From: Candidatus Stahliibacteriota bacterium
GTDB taxonomy: Bacteria > Hydrothermota > Tepidihabitantia > SM23-42
Assembly (NCBI GenBank): GCA_030613445.1
Contig: JAUWLY010000107.1
Span: 1 to 8,770, forward strand
Direction: 5' to 3'
DNA length: 8,770 bases
Position 1 is the first letter of the stretch. Every line of letters starts with the position of its first letter. Positions 5,281-8,770 of this stretch are shown piece by piece. The notes beneath the pieces are model-generated. The model was not told the DNA's origin. It worked only from the letters and a program-made list of their open reading frames with translations, and made no database searches. Made by a program: the position numbers and the translations under genes.

Positions 5281-5288
5281 ATTGCTAC

Positions 5289-8200
5289 ATGAATCGAAAT
5301 CTAAAGGATATTACGATTAACCGAGTTAAAGCGCCGTTGGAAGAATACAATACTTCCTTCGGGGATCTTTTGGAAACCAGTCAGGAAATCGAAAGCCGAC
5401 TTGTCAAAGACACTGAGCTTCTTTCTGAAATAGGGAAGAAATTCGACATTCTTTCTGCGGCAGTTGAGCTCGAATTTGAAGGAATATCAGTTTTCGACCA
5501 GGAAATAAAGAAAACCAAGGAGATTCTTGAACAGAGTATTATCAAGGTCAATGAATCTTTGACCGTATCAAATCGAATTTCAGAGGACTTGGATGATATC
5601 TCGAAATCCTTTGATAAAATCCACGCCGATGCCTCACAGCTTGATGACATTGTGAAAAACATCGCTGTGGTGTCGGATTCCATAGAAGTGGCTTCGCGTA
5701 ATGCGGGCATAACTGCTTTTCATGCTGGTGAACAGGGGAGAGGTTTCGAAGTGATCTCCCGGGAAATGACCTTACTGGTGAGAAGCGTGCAGGACCCAAC
5801 AAAGCTTATCCCCGACATTTCTGAAGAAGTAGTTAAAGGGACTGTAGATCTTGGTCATGATTTACTGAGAATAGGGAGTATAATACATGATCTAAAAGAG
5901 ATAAACGAGCGGTTTTCCGATATCACTAATGAACTTCTTGGATTGATCCCAAATATTGAGACCGGTATCAAGAGCCTTGGCGCGAGTGTTATTTCACAGA
6001 AGGAGTTGCACCATCTTTTGCTGACTGAGAATGAGCGTTCATCACAATGGCTAAGTAACATTTATGACACAGCCCGTTCTTCAGCAATTCTGGAACAATA
6101 TTTAGAAGCTATGTTCCGTAGGGTTAGTAATATTCGCGAAAACCTTATGAGTGTTGAAGACGACACGTCTTTTGCATGGTTGTTCAATACTCTGAAGGTT
6201 GCCTTGACCGATGCTTCAAAGAGCTATGCTAAGGGAATGAATGAGCTGTCTATCAAAGAAATCGGTCGAGGAGGTGGTATACAGTCGTCAGAACGTTCGA
6301 TCCTCCAACTCGTCAGTGAAGCCGGTCAACTCTCTGGAGTTATTAGCAAGATTGCTGTAGAGATTAAGAATTGGTTAAAGACAAATGGTGTAGCTTGTGA
6401 AGTTCTCACCAACGGAATTACTTTTTATCAGGATATAGTAAAGATCCTTTCGACATTGAATGAGAAACTCCACTCGATACGAATAAGAGCAGAGCAAATA
6501 GAAAACCCCCTTTTTGATCTAAAGAAGATCACCGAGCGTTCACGGATACTTGGTCTGTATGCGAGTATTGAAAGTGCAAGGGGCGGTCAGTATGCGCAGT
6601 CACTTGGTGTGGTGACCAAGGAGATAAAAGATCTATCAGACAAGACCACTTCATTTGTTACTGATATTGGTGAAGTCGCCTTTGGTATGACTGAGAGCTT
6701 TGACGAACTGTCAAAATTCCTGATCAGGAGTATGAGTGATGTTGAACAGGGCGTTGGATCATTAAAAGCTGCGGTAGATATCCTTGAAGAGAACAGAGGA
6801 TTGTTGCAAAGCCTTGATAATCTCGGACAGGAAATGATTGGTTCAACCAATAAGATAAAGACACAATGTAATGATCTGAGTCTTCGCATAAGAGAACTCA
6901 ATCTTGACTATGAGAATATAGAGAATGCTTTTGAAAAGTACTCAAAGACAATCAATGCCTGTGGTAAAACAGCTGAACAGTTGTTGAAAAGTGTTAGTTC
7001 CTATGACAAAGAATTCGCGGTCTTAACCCGTAAACACAAAACTATTGTTTATCAGCAGTCAGTGGAGCCGATACTACTTGATCCAGCCAACAAAACTGAT
7101 GCCCGCAGTCATGAAGTGCTTCAACAGATTTTTATTGGCCTATTGACTTTTGATTCAGGTAATCATATGGTTCCGGGTATGGTTGATAGATTTTCAGTGT
7201 CTAAGGATGGGTTGATCTGGGACTTCAAGATAAAACGTGGTATTAAATTTCATAATGGTGATATGGTCACTACGCAAGATATTGCCAATTCTATATCACG
7301 GGTGAAATCCGGTCCAAATATTAGCTTCATAGATTATGTTGATGATGTGGCGGTTTTAAATGACTTTGATATTAGATTCAGTCTTAAGTTTCCTTATCTT
7401 CCCTTTCTAGCCAATCTTGCTTGTGGTACGTGTGATATTACGCACCGGGATCACTCTGCAGAACACCCGATTGGTGCTGGTCCCTATAAATTTGTACATT
7501 GGGAAAAGGAAAAAGAAATCATTCTTGATGTCTTTGAGGATTTTTTTGATGGTCGACCACCCATTGACAGAGTTATCATTAAGTTCCTGCAGGACAGCGA
7601 AGAAGCGGTGCAGCGTTTCAGAAAAGGTGAAATATCAATAATGTCGGTAACCCCAGAGATACTTAAGCAATTCTCACCCGATGAGATCATTTCTGGACCA
7701 GGTTTAGCTACTCAGTATGTTGGTATTAATGTTTCACTCGATACCCCTTTCAAAAACAGAAAGGTCCGTCAGGCAATGAACTACGCTATTGATAATGAGA
7801 ATTTCAGTAATGTCGCAATGGAAGGGCAAGCCATACCAGCCCGTGGTGTTTTTCCACCCGGTATGTATGTTTATAACAGTGACTTGTTGGGTTACGGATG
7901 TGATTTGGATAAAGCGAAACAACTGATGCGTGAAGCAGGGTATGGCAGTGGTTTTGATAGTGTTTATCCTTTTGATATCCGGGAGAGCGAAGCTGCTATT
8001 AAAAGAGCTGAGTATGTGATAAAAAGTCTTGAAAAAATCGGTATAAGGCTTATACTTAATCCACTATCATGGAATGATTTCTTAGAACGGGGTTATCGTG
8101 GTGATAGTATTCTGTGTATGAAAAGCTGGGTTTCGGATAATGGTGACCCGGATAATTTCCTTTATCCGTTGTTCCACTCCCGGAGTTTTGGACGTGCTGG

Positions 8201-8438
8201 AAATACTTCGTTCTACAGTAATTATGAGGTGGATACGATGATTGAGCAGGCAAGGTCTGAACGGAGTAGCAATAAGCGTCAACAGGTGTACCATGATGTC
8301 GAGAATATGATAGTGAGTGATGCGCCGTGGATATTTCTTTCTCATCCGGTTGATTCCTACGCGGTCAGTACGGATATCGGTGGTTTCAAAGTAGACCCAT
8401 TTGGAATTATTAGGTTCCGCTATTTATGGACTAGATGA
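5289..8438 (+). CDS. Soluble chemoreceptor-like protein with two MCP-type signalling hairpins fused to a family-5 solute-binding domain
   Basis: Predicted 1049-residue protein without signal peptide, transmembrane segment or HAMP-like membrane linker. Residues 1-580 are long alpha-helical coiled coil holding two regions resembling the methyl-accepting chemotaxis hairpin tip. Tip 1 has GEQGRGF at 147-153, with the preceding NAGITAFHA in place of NAAIEAARA. Tip 2 has ASIESARGG at 425-433, followed by a GVVTKEIKDLS helix. Residues 585-1049 are a full-length SBP_bac_5 (OppA/DppA-like) domain: LLDPA near its start, DGLIWDFKIKRG from 640, FHNGD 654-658, GAGPY 729-733, a NRKVRQAMNYAID segment and a GDPDNF loop. 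Likely role: sensing a peptide-like or other small ligand inside the cell and signalling through CheW/CheA. The start at 5289 follows the promoter; a frame-compatible ATG at 5208 lies upstream of it. No Shine-Dalgarno is seen. The stop overlaps cheW. Confidence 0.85.
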   Translation: MNRNLKDITINRVKAPLEEYNTSFGDLLETSQEIESRLVKDTELLSEIGKKFDILSAAVELEFEGISVFDQEIKKTKEILEQSIIKVNESLTVSNRISEDLDDISKSFDKIHADASQLDDIVKNIAVVSDSIEVASRNAGITAFHAGEQGRGFEVISREMTLLVRSVQDPTKLIPDISEEVVKGTVDLGHDLLRIGSIIHDLKEINERFSDITNELLGLIPNIETGIKSLGASVISQKELHHLLLTENERSSQWLSNIYDTARSSAILEQYLEAMFRRVSNIRENLMSVEDDTSFAWLFNTLKVALTDASKSYAKGMNELSIKEIGRGGGIQSSERSILQLVSEAGQLSGVISKIAVEIKNWLKTNGVACEVLTNGITFYQDIVKILSTLNEKLHSIRIRAEQIENPLFDLKKITERSRILGLYASIESARGGQYAQSLGVVTKEIKDLSDKTTSFVTDIGEVAFGMTESFDELSKFLIRSMSDVEQGVGSLKAAVDILEENRGLLQSLDNLGQEMIGSTNKIKTQCNDLSLRIRELNLDYENIENAFEKYSKTINACGKTAEQLLKSVSSYDKEFAVLTRKHKTIVYQQSVEPILLDPANKTDARSHEVLQQIFIGLLTFDSGNHMVPGMVDRFSVSKDGLIWDFKIKRGIKFHNGDMVTTQDIANSISRVKSGPNISFIDYVDDVAVLNDFDIRFSLKFPYLPFLANLACGTCDITHRDHSAEHPIGAGPYKFVHWEKEKEIILDVFEDFFDGRPPIDRVIIKFLQDSEEAVQRFRKGEISIMSVTPEILKQFSPDEIISGPGLATQYVGINVSLDTPFKNRKVRQAMNYAIDNENFSNVAMEGQAIPARGVFPPGMYVYNSDLLGYGCDLDKAKQLMREAGYGSGFDSVYPFDIRESEAAIKRAEYVIKSLEKIGIRLILNPLSWNDFLERGYRGDSILCMKSWVSDNGDPDNFLYPLFHSRSFGRAGNTSFYSNYEVDTMIEQARSERSSNKRQQVYHDVENMIVSDAPWIFLSHPVDSYAVSTDIGGFKVDPFGIIRFRYLWTR

Positions 8439-8770
8439 TGGAAGCGATGATCGTTGTTCGAATTGGTGATGAACACATTGGTGTCGATATAAGTCAGGTT
8501 CGGGAAGTTACCGAAGCGCAGACTCTAGTACCTGTGCCGCGGTCTCCTGCATTCGTGCTCGGTTTGGTGAATATAAAGGGAGAGGTGATACCCGTTATCT
8601 CTCTGAAAAAGCGGTTAGGGATTAGTGGTGAAGAATCTGGTGACCGCCTGCTTATCGTAGAAGATAAAGGGAGGCTTGCAGGTATTGAGGTGGATGAGTT
8701 ATTTGGTACAAGAAAAGTTATTGATGCGCGTATTAACCGGCGTGCAGAGCTTCTTTCAACAAGAAAAGAA
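8435..8770 (+). CDS. cheW: CheW-like chemotaxis coupling protein (3' end beyond window)
   Basis: CheW couples chemoreceptors to the histidine kinase CheA. The 112 residues seen give the SH3-like fold's pattern: IVVRIGDEHIGVDISQVREV (6-25), the VPVPRSPAFVLGLVNIKGEVIPVISL signature split over 32-57, KKRLG (58-62), then RLLIVEDKGRLAGIEVDEL (71-89). The usual Arg of the NxRG turn is Lys48. Typical CheW proteins are about 150-170 residues, so roughly the last third is missing. The ATG at 8435 overlaps the previous stop as ATGA; ATGs at 8438 and 8447 are alternatives. No strong Shine-Dalgarno is present, so translation is probably coupled to the receptor gene. The tight overlap supports a functional pair. 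CheW-domain parts of CheA or CheV cannot be fully excluded because the end is cut. Confidence 0.88.
   Translation, partial: MMEAMIVVRIGDEHIGVDISQVREVTEAQTLVPVPRSPAFVLGLVNIKGEVIPVISLKKRLGISGEESGDRLLIVEDKGRLAGIEVDELFGTRKVIDARINRRAELLSTRKE

Noticed and set aside
5208..5288. Longer N-terminus for the chemoreceptor/solute-binding fusion
   Set aside because: A good promoter lies inside this extension, no ribosome-binding site precedes 5208, and the extension resembles neither a signal peptide nor MCP sequence.

Overview
The window looks like a piece of a moderately AT-rich bacterial chromosome. Every promoter I can find is of the sigma-70 type (TTGACA plus TANNAT), ribosome binding sites are GGAGG-like, and the intergenic DNA is rich in dispersed hairpin-forming repeats. 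I cannot name the lineage. The repeat-laden spacers and unusual sensor architecture would suit an uncultured candidate-phylum bacterium, but that is a weak inference.

Left part, minus strand (1-2120): an ornithine carbamoyltransferase gene (argF type) with its own promoter, followed 9 bases later and in the same frame by the 5' part of a Ca2+-type P-type ATPase gene that runs off the left edge. Positions 2121-2716 form a divergent intergenic region. It holds copy A of a punctuated hairpin repeat, a terminator-like GC-rich hairpin with an A/T tract, a GGGGACAGGCAC motif and two small AT-rich inverted repeats.

Middle (2717-4440): a plus-strand ferritin-like diiron protein; a tRNA-Phe(GAA) with a strong promoter and T-tract; a TTGGTTCTTG-type degenerate tandem repeat; and a 65-residue two-helix membrane protein. 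The small gene's promoter nearly duplicates the tRNA promoter. Convergent to it, on the minus strand, is a protein with a degenerate receiver domain and coiled coil, driven by a perfect-consensus promoter.

Right part (4441-8770): an 850-base gene-free region with repeat copies B and C and a second, CTTCA-punctuated hairpin array. Then comes the most notable gene: a predicted soluble 1049-residue protein. It combines two divergent methyl-accepting-chemotaxis-type signalling hairpins with a complete C-terminal family-5 (oligopeptide/dipeptide type) solute-binding domain. It overlaps by 4 bases a cheW gene cut by the right edge. The two would form a chemosensory unit in which a solute-binding protein, normally extracytoplasmic, appears to be built into a cytoplasmic receptor.

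General pattern: three protein genes have the -10 box only 17-18 bases before the start codon, implying about 11-base leaders. The fusion gene appears to be transcribed essentially leaderless.
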